The position numbers and the translations under genes were made by a program. Shown here piece by piece: positions 11,561 through 23,144 of a DNA stretch of 64,000 nt (the first letter of the stretch is position 1; every line of letters starts with the position of its first letter). The DNA is from Nothophaeocryptopus gaeumannii (Eukaryota; Ascomycota; Dothideomycetes; Mycosphaerellales; Mycosphaerellaceae): the NCBI GenBank assembly GCA_031771865.1, contig JASISA010000027.1:3100001-3164000 (forward strand), in the 5' to 3' direction. The notes beneath the pieces were generated by a model. That model saw nothing but the letters and a program-made list of their open reading frames with translations. It did no database searches and was not told the DNA's origin.

Positions 11561-13562
11561 ATGTCGGACATCGAAAAGATTATTGGCGGCGACTATGCCC
11601 AGTTGACCAATACCAACATTCGCAGCTTCGGATGGAAAGGCGTGTCCGTCAGCGTCAAGGACAGGCAATCGCAACAGCCCAAGACCATTCTCTCCGACAT
11701 TAATGGTATCGTCAAGGCCGGCGAGCTGCTCGCCCTCATGGGTCCCTCGTGAGTATAGACCCCATTGACATCTCGTGCGCGAGAAACTTCATGACTGACC
11801 GCAAGACAGTGGTTCTGGAAAGTCTACTCTGCTGAATGTCCTCGCCCATCGAACGCACTCGCTGGACGCCAATGTAAAGGCCGCTATCTACATCAACGGT
11901 TCCGCTGCGAACCCAAAGACTTTCCGCCGCATCTCTGCCTACGTCGAGCAAGAGGATGCTTTGGTAGGATCACTTACAGTTCGCGAGACGCTCAACTTTG
12001 CTGCGCGTCTGTCGTTGCCCAAATCTGTCAGCAAGCTCGAGCGCATCCAACGCATTGAAGCCCTGCTCACCGCATTTGGTCTGCAAGGCCAGGCGAACAA
12101 CCTGATTGGAACACCAATCAGGAAGGGTATCTCCGGTGGTCAGAAACGTCGTGTATCTGTCGCAGCACAGCTCATTACAAGCCCGAAGCTTCTGTTCTTG
12201 GATGAGCCTACTTCTGGCCTGGACTCGGCCGCTTCTTTCGAAGTCATATCTTTCGTCAAGGACATCGCCAAGAAACACAACGTGAGTAGGAACTGCTCGG
12301 CGACGATCCGCCACTCAGTCATGCTAATGCTAGCGCAGTTGATTGTCATCGCTTCCATCCATCAGCCTTCCACTTCGACCTTTGCCATGTTTGATAAACT
12401 GTTGCTGCTGTCACAAGGTGGTACTGCCTACAGCGGTCCCGTGTCTGAGGTCCAACCGTACTTCGATGCTTGCGGCTTTCCGATCCCTCTTTACATGAAT
12501 CCGGCCGAGTTCATTATCGACTTCGTGAACACTGATTTTGCACGCGATCGCAGCGAGGTTGACCAGCAGTTGAACATGGTACACTCATCCTGGCACAAAT
12601 CACGTCTGGCCACTGCCACCATTACTGAGCTTACCGATGAAATGGCTCGCATTTCTATGGACACCGATGTCAATGCGGAAACGCCTGACGAGAGCGCCGG
12701 CAAGCTAGCCATTCCGATGGCGCTTATTCACCGATCCTTCATCAAATCTTACCGGGATATTATCGCATACGGTATTCGCATTGCCATGTACATGGGTCTG
12801 GCAGTCATGATGGGAACCGTGTGGCTACGTCTCAACCCGGACCAAGGAAACATTCAGTCGTTCATCAACGCCATCTTCTTTGGTGGAGCGTTCATGTCCT
12901 TCATGGCAGTCGCTTACATCCCGGCGTTCCTCGAGGATCGCGCGTTGTTCATTAAGGAGCGCGCCAACGGTCTCTACGGTCCTACCTCATTCCTTCTGGC
13001 GAACTTCGTTACCGGTATTCCTTATCTCTTTTTGATCGCCATGCTCTTCTCGATCGTCGCCTACTGGCTGTCAAACTTCCGGCCTACTGCTGAAGCCTTC
13101 TTCACCTGGGTCATGTGGCTCTTCCTAGACTTGATCGCGGCTGAGTCACTGGTCGTCCTCATCAGCTCTCTGATCCCCATCTTCGTTGTGGCGCTCGCGG
13201 GAACTGCCTTCGCCAACGGCCTCTGGATGTGTACGGGTGGTTTCTTGGTCCCCCCACAAACCTTGAACCCCTTCTGGCGCTACGTCTTCCACTACATCGA
13301 CTACCAGTCCTACGTCTTCCAAGGCATGATGGTCAACGAATTCGGGCGCCGAAATTTCACTTGCGGGACCAACTCTGCAGGCGACTGCTCTTGCATGTAC
13401 GAAACAGAGCTCGCGAGCCAGTGCATGATCGCTGGCACCGGCGTCCTTCAAAACTACGGCTACAAGACGGGCGAGACCGGCAAGTGGGTCGGCATCATGA
13501 TTGGTATCATTTGCGGCTACCGCGTGCTGGGCTGGCTTACCCTCTATTTGAGGAAGAGCTGA
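11561..13562 (+). CDS. ABC transporter, G (White) family half-transporter
   Basis: Membrane pump with one ATPase domain followed by one transmembrane domain; it must dimerise. Model: 11561..11748, 11810..12281, 12339..13562; 627 residues. Intron 1 (61 nt) interrupts the Walker A codons, and splicing gives GPSGSGKST at about 61-69. Signature ISGGQKRR at 170-177, Walker B LLFLDEPTSGLD at 190-201 and the H-loop His in SIHQPS (about 228) are all intact. Intron 2 (12282..12338, 57 nt, gtgagt...gctaatgctagcgcag) has no stop and is in frame, so unspliced translation adds 19 false residues between KKHN and LIVIASIHQPS. Six hydrophobic segments follow from about residue 340, with a Cys-rich extracellular loop near 545-575 (FTCGTNSAGDCSCMYE), as in sterol/lipid ABCG proteins. 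The substrate cannot be read from sequence. The gene converges on NPC1. Confidence 0.93.
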
Positions 13563-14380
13563 AAGGCTCTTCGCATATAGTTGATGAGTGTGATTTGCCA
13601 ATTGTTCTTTTTACCAAGCGATCTATGACGGCCCGATTCTTCTAATTTGCCCGGCGTGCAAGTGGATATGCAGTATGAGGGGAATTTACATGGGTTGGCA
13701 TCATTGGGGTATGTATGTGGAATTAGATACCAGTCTTGAGCACGACACAGAACAAAACAATATGTCTTAGACAAAAGCCCTTTCAAGCCAAGACTGCTTT
13801 GCCTTCTGCTCGTCACTCGCTACGTCGCACGGATACCTTCTGTCCCCAGTCTGACTTTCACAGTCGTATACGCATAATTTTTCTGCGCCCGGCTGTACTT
13901 CGAGACCATTCCCAACATAGCACTGGTTGCCCATTTTGCTCCATCGGTATTTACTCATGATCTTTGACAGAGCACAATGTGACATCATGCCAACCGAACA
14001 GTATTCAGCACGCTCGACAGCTCACTACCAGTCTGCACTTCCCCAGGACTGTAGTCCAGCCCGAGCGCTTGAGACCGGCCATTCGAATATAGTGTTGATG
14101 CTGAGACTCAGACTCAGCATGAGGTAATCGCTGTTTCATGCAACGAAACGCAATGGACACGCAGTCATTGACTAGTGAAGTAAGTGTGAGTGACCTCACC
14201 GGGCACGAGAATCTGGATGCAGCAAGTGCAATGGCCCTCGCGAGTTGGGGCACGATCGATTCTTGGATCTCAATGAGCAGCAAGAGTCTGCGACACGGGA
14301 GCATGAGATCGCTGTTCGTATCTGTTATATGCTTTGTTTTACTGTTCCTATGGAACAATTTGCACAGTGTGGCTCTCTAC
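13563..14380. other. Convergent 3' intergenic region
   Basis: About 0.8 kb between the ABCG stop and the NPC1 stop. Only short overlapping frames are present on both strands. No gene, RNA or repeat was recognised. Confidence 0.55.
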
Positions 14381-17300
14381 TTAATCTTCCTCACTGTCAT
14401 ACCCAGGTAGCAATGCTCGATATCGGCGTGCAGCTAGGTCCTGCTCAAGCCCGCTGTCACTTTCCGGGACGTAACCTTTGCCGCCAAACAGGCTGAGCGC
14501 AACCGGAAGAAAGACGAGAGCGTGCAATGCAGCCCACACCACAAGCGCAAGCCAGACCCTAAAGTAATAGATCTCAAAAATCTTGCTGCGCGTGAAGGCA
14601 AGGACGAAGACGCCAAGCAGTTTCGTGACCGTGATACCACTGAAGACGCTACTGCCCACGTTGACCAAAGCCGCCCAGGCTCTCGCTTCCTTGCCACGGA
14701 ACTTGTTTCCCGCTCGCTCCAGAATTGAAGCCGATGGGATCGTGAAAGCGCGGGCGATGTGTGCGCAAAACTCCACGCCAATTCCCACACAAATAATGAT
14801 ATTGACAAGGCTGACTGCGTTGAGTGAGACGCCAGCAAGTGCCATGGTGCCAATAATGTCAACCACAATCATGATGACAGTAAAGGTGACAACCAGAGCG
14901 GTGAGCACCGATCCGAGGAGGATGCTTGTAATCAGCAGGGTGCAAGCCAAAGCAGCACCTACTAACCCGGTGGATAGCCGCACGATTGAGGCGTACTGAT
15001 CGAAGAATATGTAGAATTTGCTGTAGGGAAAGACCTCGATGTTGTTGCGCTGGCTGATATCTTGAGAAATCCGGCGAGCTGATGCGTACGCATTAATGAA
15101 GTCCGCTTGGCTTGTGAGCGGGGTGTGCGCCGTCCTGAAATGGCTGGCCGGTACTGTAAGTTTAGCGGTGTCCAGGACGACGGCATCGCCGTACGCAGCC
15201 TGACCTGCATAAGGACAATCTTCGCCAGTGGGCGCTCTTAGCCAGTGTTTGGCGTAACTCAAAAACTCGTGACCTTCAGGAAACCCGTCCAGTTTGTTGT
15301 TCCAGGGCGGCTGGCGATTGTCGAAGCAGTTCTTGGTGCCATCTTTGCAGCACTCGCCGGAATCCGGATTCAGCCACTGGAAAAAATCATCAATCCAGCT
15401 TGCTGTCGCATCAGCAAGATAGCTGACCTCTGGCCGCTTTCGCTCCTGCTCCAGAATGTTGGCAAGGGAGAATTCTTTGCAAGTCGTGTAGCGTGCACAG
15501 AGCTCCTGTTGGTGTACTCTGGCAGTGACATTTAGATTTTTGACGACAAAGTATACTGGCGCGCCTTGCTCGAAGTAGGCGTCTAGATCGTTGAAGTAAT
15601 CGATGAGATAACTGTCCGATGGTAGAGCAATTCTTTGATCCAAACCAAGCTCGACCTCAGGTAGCAATGCGATTCCTGCAGCAAAGATCCCGAGGAACAC
15701 AGTCACGATAGCGACTCTTGTCTTGTTGCCCAGAAGCGCGGGAGCATAGTGTTTCCGGATGGTTTTTGCCAGCCATCCTTCCTCGTCAACGCCGCTGAAT
15801 GGCGCACCGCCGTAGCCGCCGGGCATGTGATGCCGATGGGAATCCTGTACCTTGAGACAAGGCACGCAGTCAAGTCGTCCGTCTTCGACTCTCTGCTGGT
15901 TTAATGCGAGGATCGAGATGAACAACGTCACCTGTAAGACTGCGTTGATGAACACGGCTCCCGCTGCATATGCGGCGAAGTTGCGAACTGCTGGCATACC
16001 TACAGCAGCGCCAAGAGCGAAAGCAACCGTCTCGGTGGAGGCAGAGAGGAGGATAGAAGGCCCCATTCTGCCTAGAGCCCGTGCAATCCTCTCTGATACG
16101 CCTTCATCAGCGTGACTAATGTTGACACGTTCGAATTCGTGCACAATCAAGAATATGTTGTCGACGCCGACTGCGAGAACCAGGAACGGGATGACCTCTG
16201 CAATGATCAAGGTTGCTTTCACACCAGCAGCTGCAAAAAGCCCGACTGAAGCGGCGACAGACATCAGCACGATGACAATGCCCACGATGCCCAGGAGGAA
16301 TTTGCTCTGCACCAGCGCTCCGAGTGGGTTTCGAAGGATGGAGCCAATTGTGACCGTGGTACTGCCCAGAGCTATTGAGGCATATATGAACATGACGATG
16401 TAGCTGATGGCTACGATCTTTGCATCAGTGTTGGTGTTCTTATTGAGCTCCTGCTCCAGGGAGATTTCTGTGTTGAAGCTGAGGCGAAGACCACGCTCGG
16501 CAGCTTCGTGCTGAACGTCCGTGAGAAGACGCTTCATGCTCTCCTCCCACTCCTCGGCTTTTTCCAAGCCTGGATCGCCGGCATTGAAATTCTTCACAAC
16601 CCAGGTTGTGATGAGGGCCGAAGCATCAGAAGCTTTCTCAAATGTACGATTGTAGCCACCCAGGAGACGCTCAGCAGGCAGCGGAAGCTTGAATTCCGGC
16701 AGACACCCAGGATCGCCAGGAGAGACGGCACATTTGTTGACTTGATCCTTCCAGTTGTTGGGATCGAGATCAATCTGTGTGAACCAGCCTGACACAGACT
16801 GCACGACGCAAGCGTCTCCAGTCGGATTATAACACACATCTTCCAAAGTGTAGCCATGACCCAGGCTCTTCTGCACTCGAATTCTGCGTTCGACGTCGAG
16901 CCACCAGGAAAGTGTGGGATGGCTCAACACGGGTCGTACGCCTTCTGAGTAGGAATCGTTAATTAGAAAGGCTTGCTCCGCGCGGAAGAAGGGTCCGAAG
17001 TTCTCATCGAAGAATTGTTTCTCTTGAGCAGCAGAAGACTGCGGTGCTACCCATAAATCGACCGGGTCTGTCACGACATCAAATCGAGTCCAGCCGATGC
17101 AGAGCAGTGCGACGACGACGACTGAGGTGACAATAGTGATGGCGGGGAAGTTGGCACAAGTACGACCCAAATTGCTGAAGATGCGGTCGCAGTACGTATT
17201 GACAATGTACGGCTTAGTCGGTCTGTCCAGCATTCCTGCACTGTGCACCATATCTCCTTCGTCTTCATCGTCGCTTGGAGAAGCATCTTGCAATAGCTGT

Positions 17301-18211
17301 AAGCGTTCATTCTTGCTTCTTCTGCGCTTGGCAGCTGCAACGTGGCCAGAAATTGCCAGCATCAGCAGCGTAATGAAAACAGAGTAGACAATGACGATTG
17401 CGAAGCTCAGACATGGAAGCAGACCAACATGGCATTCCTCGGATTCTTGCACAGATGGTAGCTCGGGACATGCCGTTTCGCAGTCGACGCAGGCGCATCG
17501 GTACTCTTCATTGGAGGTATTACAAGGTACAGGACTGTCGAGGATCGGGTGCATGTCTGGGAATCCCTCTTTTGGCCGTGGAAAGTTGATCTGGAAAGGA
17601 CTGCCCACAAGTGGCTGCTTCTTGCCCAAGAAAGCGAGCATGTCGGTGTAATTCTTCGCGCCACCGCCGATGAAGTCCATCGCCTTTCCCCCCGTCGCAC
17701 CGAACTTGACGTCTTTGCAGCTGTTGAAGAAGCCCTGTCCAAATTCATCACTGACGAGCTGATCCAGCTCCGTGACGAGGAACTTGTCGCCTTTGGCTGC
17801 CGTCTGTGTCACATTGACGAACAGCGACTGGTCCGGCGAGCACGTAAACGTGCAGAATATGTCGTAGAAGTTCTTCTGGCACGCTGGGCAGGAGGATATG
17901 ATGGTCTTGGCCTTGTTGAGATTGCTCTTGAGCGCGTCCAGCTGGTCGCCGTCGCAGCACACCTTTCCATCCTGCCAATTGTCGCCGCAGATGTCAACCA
18001 GCTGCGCCCTCACCGTCTCTTCAGGCTCTTGAGCGAGTCCGTTGTCCGGACACGGCAGCTCGCCTCCGAAGAAGCTCTGCTTGCCACACTGTCCCCGTAT
18101 TGCGCACCGCCCAGCTTCGTGTTTCTCCGTCCACTGTGGTCCGGCGGTGGCGCCCACCATCGCGGCCGCTGCTGCTGTAGTAGCCAGCAGCATCATCGTC
18201 GGCCTCGGCAT
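14381..18211 (-). CDS. NCR1: Niemann-Pick C1-type sterol transporter (Ncr1/NPC1)
   Basis: Vacuolar/lysosomal membrane protein that moves sterols out of the lumen, receiving them from NPC2. It is a single uninterrupted frame of 1276 residues, the normal family length. In order: signal peptide (1-23, Ala-rich, ending ATAGPQ); Cys-rich sterol-binding NPC1 N domain (about 24-255, with CAIRGQCGK and CPACQKNFYDIFCTFTC); first membrane helix near 270; luminal loop; sterol-sensing domain (about 600-790, beginning IVAISYIVMFIYASIALG and containing AVGVDNIFLIVHEFER); second luminal Cys-rich loop; and a C-terminal Patched-like membrane block (about 1070-1230). The short cytosolic tail ends ALLPGYDSEED, offering a Tyr/dileucine-like sorting signal (inference). 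The absence of introns in 3.8 kb contrasts with most neighbours. Confidence 0.96.
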   Translation of the reverse strand: MPRPTMMLLATTAAAAAMVGATAGPQWTEKHEAGRCAIRGQCGKQSFFGGELPCPDNGLAQEPEETVRAQLVDICGDNWQDGKVCCDGDQLDALKSNLNKAKTIISSCPACQKNFYDIFCTFTCSPDQSLFVNVTQTAAKGDKFLVTELDQLVSDEFGQGFFNSCKDVKFGATGGKAMDFIGGGAKNYTDMLAFLGKKQPLVGSPFQINFPRPKEGFPDMHPILDSPVPCNTSNEEYRCACVDCETACPELPSVQESEECHVGLLPCLSFAIVIVYSVFITLLMLAISGHVAAAKRRRSKNERLQLLQDASPSDDEDEGDMVHSAGMLDRPTKPYIVNTYCDRIFSNLGRTCANFPAITIVTSVVVVALLCIGWTRFDVVTDPVDLWVAPQSSAAQEKQFFDENFGPFFRAEQAFLINDSYSEGVRPVLSHPTLSWWLDVERRIRVQKSLGHGYTLEDVCYNPTGDACVVQSVSGWFTQIDLDPNNWKDQVNKCAVSPGDPGCLPEFKLPLPAERLLGGYNRTFEKASDASALITTWVVKNFNAGDPGLEKAEEWEESMKRLLTDVQHEAAERGLRLSFNTEISLEQELNKNTNTDAKIVAISYIVMFIYASIALGSTTVTIGSILRNPLGALVQSKFLLGIVGIVIVLMSVAASVGLFAAAGVKATLIIAEVIPFLVLAVGVDNIFLIVHEFERVNISHADEGVSERIARALGRMGPSILLSASTETVAFALGAAVGMPAVRNFAAYAAGAVFINAVLQVTLFISILALNQQRVEDGRLDCVPCLKVQDSHRHHMPGGYGGAPFSGVDEEGWLAKTIRKHYAPALLGNKTRVAIVTVFLGIFAAGIALLPEVELGLDQRIALPSDSYLIDYFNDLDAYFEQGAPVYFVVKNLNVTARVHQQELCARYTTCKEFSLANILEQERKRPEVSYLADATASWIDDFFQWLNPDSGECCKDGTKNCFDNRQPPWNNKLDGFPEGHEFLSYAKHWLRAPTGEDCPYAGQAAYGDAVVLDTAKLTVPASHFRTAHTPLTSQADFINAYASARRISQDISQRNNIEVFPYSKFYIFFDQYASIVRLSTGLVGAALACTLLITSILLGSVLTALVVTFTVIMIVVDIIGTMALAGVSLNAVSLVNIIICVGIGVEFCAHIARAFTIPSASILERAGNKFRGKEARAWAALVNVGSSVFSGITVTKLLGVFVLAFTRSKIFEIYYFRVWLALVVWAALHALVFLPVALSLFGGKGYVPESDSGLEQDLAARRYRALLPGYDSEED

Positions 18212-18843
18212 CGTAACGCTTGTCTCCCGCGAGCACTGCCGCTATGTATCGAGCATGACAGACTAGGATAAGTAGGCGGCGGGTGATGGGTGGCGGGTAG
18301 TTTGTGTCAGATCATGTGTTGTTTTTGGTGCCTGCGAGTCCGCGTCTCATCTGACGTCCTAGTTCCTAGCTTAGTTCCTAGTCCGCCCGCCACGGCTCGG
18401 GCCATCAGGTCAACCTCGTGCTCTTTAGCACGTAAACAGTAAGTACTTCGTACAGCACAGCAAACTGTAACCCGACCGCGTAAACTATCTTCTGACCTTA
18501 CCTACAACCAGTAGTCTACGGCGCTATGCGTCTGCGGACCACTTCAAGAACCTCTTGGCACCCTCTGCGCGCGCCTTCGCATTCTACTTTTTGATCGCTA
18601 CTTGGCTCGTCTGTCGGGCCTACTACTTACAATTACAAAAGTGAACAACGCGGTCCCTCGCTTGCCCGCTGAGTATAGCGCGGGCTGGTATCACACAGCA
18701 AAGTGCTCCCGCAGCGCCCTGAATCAACCCGTGCTCGTCAAAATCCGGAATGCAATGCGTGCAAGACGTCCTCTGTGAGTCACTATCGCATGGCAAGCCG
18801 ATGCTCAAGGCTTCTGTTTGCAATGGCCGTCCGCATTCTTCCT
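18212..18843. other. Intergenic region upstream of NPC1
   Basis: About 0.63 kb between the NPC1 start codon and the stop of the DUF2433 gene, both on the minus strand. It should hold the NPC1 promoter and the neighbour's 3' UTR. No specific element was recognised. Confidence 0.5.
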
Positions 18844-21167
18844 TCAAGAATCGCCGCCCGTCGCCGTAGTCGCAGCACTCTCCTTACCTCCTCCTCTCTC
18901 TCCGCCCCGACCACCGCGTCCACGCCCGCGCTCTCCGCGGAAGGCACCTCGGCCTCTACCTCTACCACCTCGACCGCCAGACTCGCTGTCGCTGCCGGTA
19001 GTAGCACCCCCGGCAGAAAGGTAACCGCCTCTGCCTTCATGGTTGCCACGCTGGTTCGGACCGCCTCTGCTGCTTCCCCAGTTGCCAGCTCCGCCGCGGG
19101 GAGGGAATGGCCTGAAGATCGCCATGCGCATAGCCTTTTGTTTCTCGGAGACTTCTTTCGAAGGGCTGCGCTTGAGAACCTCTTGCATGATCTCGTTGGA
19201 AGAGAAATGGGCCACCCAGCTCCTGCCTCCACCCTGCTTGTCCACGCTCACGATCTTCTCTGCATCTTCCGGCAAGAACAGTTGCGATTTGACCTCTTCA
19301 GCGGTGGTAATGCCGACTGGGTTAGAGATGAAAATGCCTTTGGATGGCTCTTGCTGCTGTTGTGGCGACTGTTGAGCGGCGGCCTGCTTGTTCTGCACGG
19401 GGGTATCTGGCTTCGGTGCATCCGCAGTAGCAGTCCCATTGGTCTGCGGCGTGTCACGAGTGGGCAAGTTAGCGACTGGTGCAGTAGTGCCGTTGGCGGT
19501 GAGCGGGGCTTGAGGCGTTGCTGGTTTCGATTGACTGCCTTGAGATTGCATAGTCGATGCGGGCCCGCGCTGTTGCGCCGGCGGCTGCACCGACTGCGTC
19601 GGCGCTTGCTGCGGTGGGCGTGTCTGCTGCGGTGGGCGTGTCTGCTGCTGAGCCAGCGGCGGCTGTTGCTGACCAGGAGTGGGCAAGTTGCCACCTGTAG
19701 GGCCCATGGTCGCGTTCGCTGGCGCGGGCGGGACACCCTGTGGTCGCTGTGGTCCCTTGCTTGACCGATGCGAAAAGTTGAAGCCCTGAGCGCGCATCTC
19801 AGTGCCGATCCGACCTTGATCAATATCCAGAACTAGCCAGCCGAATGCAGCATCAGCTAGGTTGAAGTTCCACATATTCTTGAAGGCGGATTCGTCAATG
19901 GCCCCGTTAACAGGACCACCCCCGAATGGATTGCCGCCACTAGCAACACTGGGCATCTTGTTCACCAACTCCAGAGCGAAATGCAGCAGCTTGTTCTGTG
20001 CCTCGTTCTCGGACACAGCTGGCTCCACCTCGTGCTTGACAGTTTCCCAGACGTCCGTGAATGAAGCTTTTGACGCAGACAGCTTTCCACGGTAATGATC
20101 GAGGGATGGGTTGACAGAGAATTCGTTGTAGGAGCTTCCGTAGCGGAAATGGAGACCCGCGGATACGGAGAAGTCGGCTTTCAGTGTCACGGAGAGCTGG
20201 TTCAACAGACCCTCACGAGCCGGGGAAGCATGGGTGACCAGGATTCTAGTCTCCGTCGGGTCGTAAACGCGGTTGGCTGTGTCAATGAGCTCACCCATCT
20301 GAAGGAGCGTGGTCCACATTGTGCCCTGGCCTCCGGCAATGGTTGTCCTGCCCTCGCCATTGTCAAAAAGCTTATGCATGACTACTGCGCCGCCGAGCCC
20401 AAGCAGTCGCAGCTTGACACCACCAACATCGAGCAGCCGCGAGTGAGACTCGTCAATGATGTGCAGGTTGTCAATCTTATACTCCCCAGACCGCAGCTTC
20501 TCCAAGACGGATACATCTTCGCAGGCGCCCCAGACGGTATAGACAGGCACGTCAAGCCGATAGGTCTTGGAGAGGAATTGCGGCAGCTCCGAGAGAGGGA
20601 GACGTTCTCGCTGGAAACGCTCTTTGATCGACTGTTGAGAGCCAGAGCGCGCGATGTCGGCTTTGAGTGGCTCGTTCAGTAGCGGCGAATACTGAGCTAC
20701 GTGCTTCAGCGTCCTGCTTGCGTGGTCAGCGTTGCGCCGTCTTCCTCGAGGCACGGGAGACTCACTTCTCGGCGATACGATCGAGGGAGGTGTCGTCATA
20801 GAAGCCGAAGTCGCCGGTGTGGATGATGTAGTCGGCCTTTGCGTTGCGGGCAAGATCGTTGAGCTGGCGTAAGTTGCCTGGCCGGACGGTTAGCGAACGT
20901 GTCCTCTGATGTTTGCCATGTGTTGAGGGCCGCGGATAGTCCGGGCAAGGACTCGGGCGGTGGTGGCAGCTCTTGCCACAGAGACCCGCGATGTCACTCA
21001 CCTCGTACATCTGCTATACAGAGCACGCGCGCGTGGCCAATCTGCTGCACGCGACCCTGGTTAGGATCTAGTGGCCGAGCGCCAGGCACAGGGCCGCTCG
21101 GTTGAGGTGCGCCATTGGGAAGGTAGGCTTGGGAGTATGCGCGCGGCTGCGAAGGTGGTTGCTGCAT
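18844..21167 (-). CDS. DUF2433 protein: degenerate calcineurin-like phosphoesterase with Q/P-rich and RGG tail
   Basis: Conserved fungal protein of unknown function. Model: complement of 21002..21167, 20766..20877 and 18844..20713; 715 residues. Introns are 124 nt and 52 nt with good sites. The N-terminal half has a metallophosphoesterase framework, but its metal-binding motifs are altered: ADVRGN (52-57) where DxHGN is usual, GDFGF (77-81) where GDxxD is usual, and WGACED where GNHD is usual; a later LVTHASP keeps a histidine. This suggests a non-catalytic or altered enzyme. After about residue 430 comes a low-complexity linker (repeated QTRPPQ; Gln/Pro/Ala-rich), then a segment resembling an RRM-like fold (GIFISNPVGITTAEEVKSQL), and finally a Gly/Arg-rich RGG tail (about 650-705) typical of RNA-binding proteins. 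An RNA-linked role is inference. The gene is divergent from the BCKDH gene. Confidence 0.85.
19607..19644 (-). repeat. 18-bp tandem repeat inside the DUF2433 gene
   Basis: Two adjacent near-perfect copies of an 18-bp unit encode the repeated hexapeptide QTRPPQ in the Gln/Pro-rich linker. The repeat stays in frame, so copy-number change would only alter linker length. Confidence 0.75.
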
Positions 21168-21671
21168 TGTTTGCGTGCCCGCAAGCTTGTGATATGCACT
21201 CGCTGGTGAGTCTCGGGGGTTTGGCGGATGGAGGATCGGACGGACGATATGCTCAGCGTCGGGGAATGGGCAGTGGGCGGCGGTGCGATGCGTTTGGGGG
21301 TGGGATCCGGTGTCTATGGGCGGTGGACGGCGGTGCTCCGATGGAAAACGGTGAGATGATGGAAAATGAGGCAGTCGCAGTGTCGCTCACAGGCTCTGTC
21401 CGCTGTGATCTTCAACTTGCAGGTTGCTGCTTGCCTTCTGTTTCTAGTCCGTGCGGCGGCTGACGGTTCGGGCCGTTAGGGCAAAGAGCTCCGACTCCGA
21501 TGTTCCGTCTCCAACCCACCGCCACACGGACCTGGGACCCTTCCTCCTTGCCTACCTAGTTGAATTGTGCCTTGCGGGAGCCGAGAGTAACCGTGCTCCA
21601 TACACATGTACTTCATGTGGCCGAGCCGCACTGCCATCTGCCGTATTGTCACACGCACACGATAACCGACC
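21168..21671. other. Divergent promoter region
   Basis: About 0.5 kb between the start codons of the DUF2433 gene (minus) and the BCKDH E1-beta gene (plus). Both 5' UTRs and promoters must lie here. No conserved element was recognised. Confidence 0.55.
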
Positions 21672-23023
21672 ATGGTGTATCGATCGTTGTGTCGCCCTGG
21701 CGGCGCAAGAAAATACATAGCTGCCCTTCGACGATCCTACGCATCTCATCCGCCCAAAGCACGGCTTAACGTGCCCACCGATGTGAGTGAAGCACTTCGT
21801 CGAAGCTCATCGATGCTCGCAACGTTCAGGCCGGCACTGGGGTTGATCAAGACCATCACTTCACGACCCCTGCTTGAGAGCAGGACACATGTTTGCCTGC
21901 TTGCTTGCCGCCTCTCACACGCGCTTGCTGACTTTCGACTCGGTCTTGTTAGTACTCCACGACTCCACTACTCCACCATACGTCCAAGGCGGCTCTTGCG
22001 AACCCGGAGCTTCCGCAAGAAGCACGAAATGGCACAACAGATCGTAAGAACCTGTTCCAAGCCATTAATTCGGCGCTGGCTCATGCTCTACGCTCCGACG
22101 ACCGCGTGCTGCTATTTGGAGAGGATGTCGCATTTGGGGGCGTCTTCCGATGCTCCATGAATCTGGCCTCTGAATTTGGAGACGATCGCGTCTTCAATAC
22201 TCCTTTGAGTGAACAAGGCATTGTTGGTTTCGCGATTGGGGCTGCTGTCGAAGGCATGAAGCCCATAGCAGAAGTGCAATTCGCGGACTATGTATTCCCG
22301 GCCTTTGATCAGATTGTCAACGAGGCAGCCAAGATTAGGTATCGAGCTGGCGCTAATGGCGACCAGCAAGCGTGTGGCGGGTTGGTCATTAGGATGCCAA
22401 CAGGAGGTGTCGGTCATGGAGCTCTGTATCACTCACAATCGCCCGAGTCCCTGTTCACGCACGTTCCCGGAATGCGAGTCGTCATTCCAAGGTCCCCAAC
22501 TCAAGCCAAAGGTTTGCTGTTGGCAGCGATAGCAAGCCCGGATCCTGTCATATTCATGGAGCCCAAAATCCTATATCGAGCGGCGGTTGAGCATGTCCCC
22601 GCGGAGCCATTCACACTGCCCCTCAGCAAGGCCGAAATCCTCAAAGAGGGCAAGGACCTCACAGTCATCTCGTATGGCACGCCCATGTATACCTGTCAGT
22701 CAGCTCTAGCAGCCGCTGAAAGGGATCTAAAATGCTCTATTGAGCTAATTGACCTCCGTACCGTCTACCCGTGGGACCGCCCAACTATAATGGCTTCTGT
22801 CAACAAGACTGGCCGTTGTGTGGTTGTACACGAGAGCATGGTGAATGCAGGAGTCGGGGCAGAAGTTGCTGCTACAATCCAGGAAGGTTGCTTCCTCAGG
22901 CTAGAGGCGCCCGTGCAGCGCGTGGCAGGCTGGTCAACACATCCGGGTTTAGCGTATGAGAAGTTTAACATCCCGGATGTGGCGCGTGTTTACGATTCCA
23001 TCAGAACTGTTCTTGAGTACTAG
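21672..23023 (+). CDS. BCKDHB: 2-oxoisovalerate dehydrogenase E1 subunit beta, mitochondrial
   Basis: The beta chain of the E1 decarboxylase of the branched-chain 2-oxoacid dehydrogenase complex, in valine, leucine and isoleucine breakdown in the mitochondrial matrix. Model: 21672..21782 and 21953..23023; 393 residues. The 170-nt intron falls between LNVPTD and YSTTPLLHHTSKAALANP. The N-terminus (MVYRSLCRPGGARKYIAALR) is Arg-rich and lacks acids, as expected of a mitochondrial presequence. The transketolase-like pyrimidine-binding domain follows, with VLLFGEDVAFGGVF (cofactor-contacting Glu), FNTPLSEQGIVGFAIGAA and RMPTGGVGHGALYHSQSPE; the C-terminal transketolase domain includes DLRTVYPWD and VVHESMVNAGVGAE. 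The length is normal and no key residue is missing. The E1-alpha partner is not in the window. Confidence 0.96.
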
Positions 23024-23144
23024 AACATTGTAGTCGCTGGATCAGCAGAGATAGATTCAGCTTCTTGAGCGAGACTTCAGAGAGTGGCCATGTTCTGTAC
23101 TACTGAGAATCGATTCCCTTGTGGCCAAAGCTTGCCTCTGGCAG

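Noticed and set aside
18703..19764. Long plus-strand open frame (353 codons) opposite the DUF2433 gene
   Set aside because: It is the mirror of the GC-rich RGG and Q/P-rich coding sequence on the other strand, has no domain, and the minus-strand gene is well supported.
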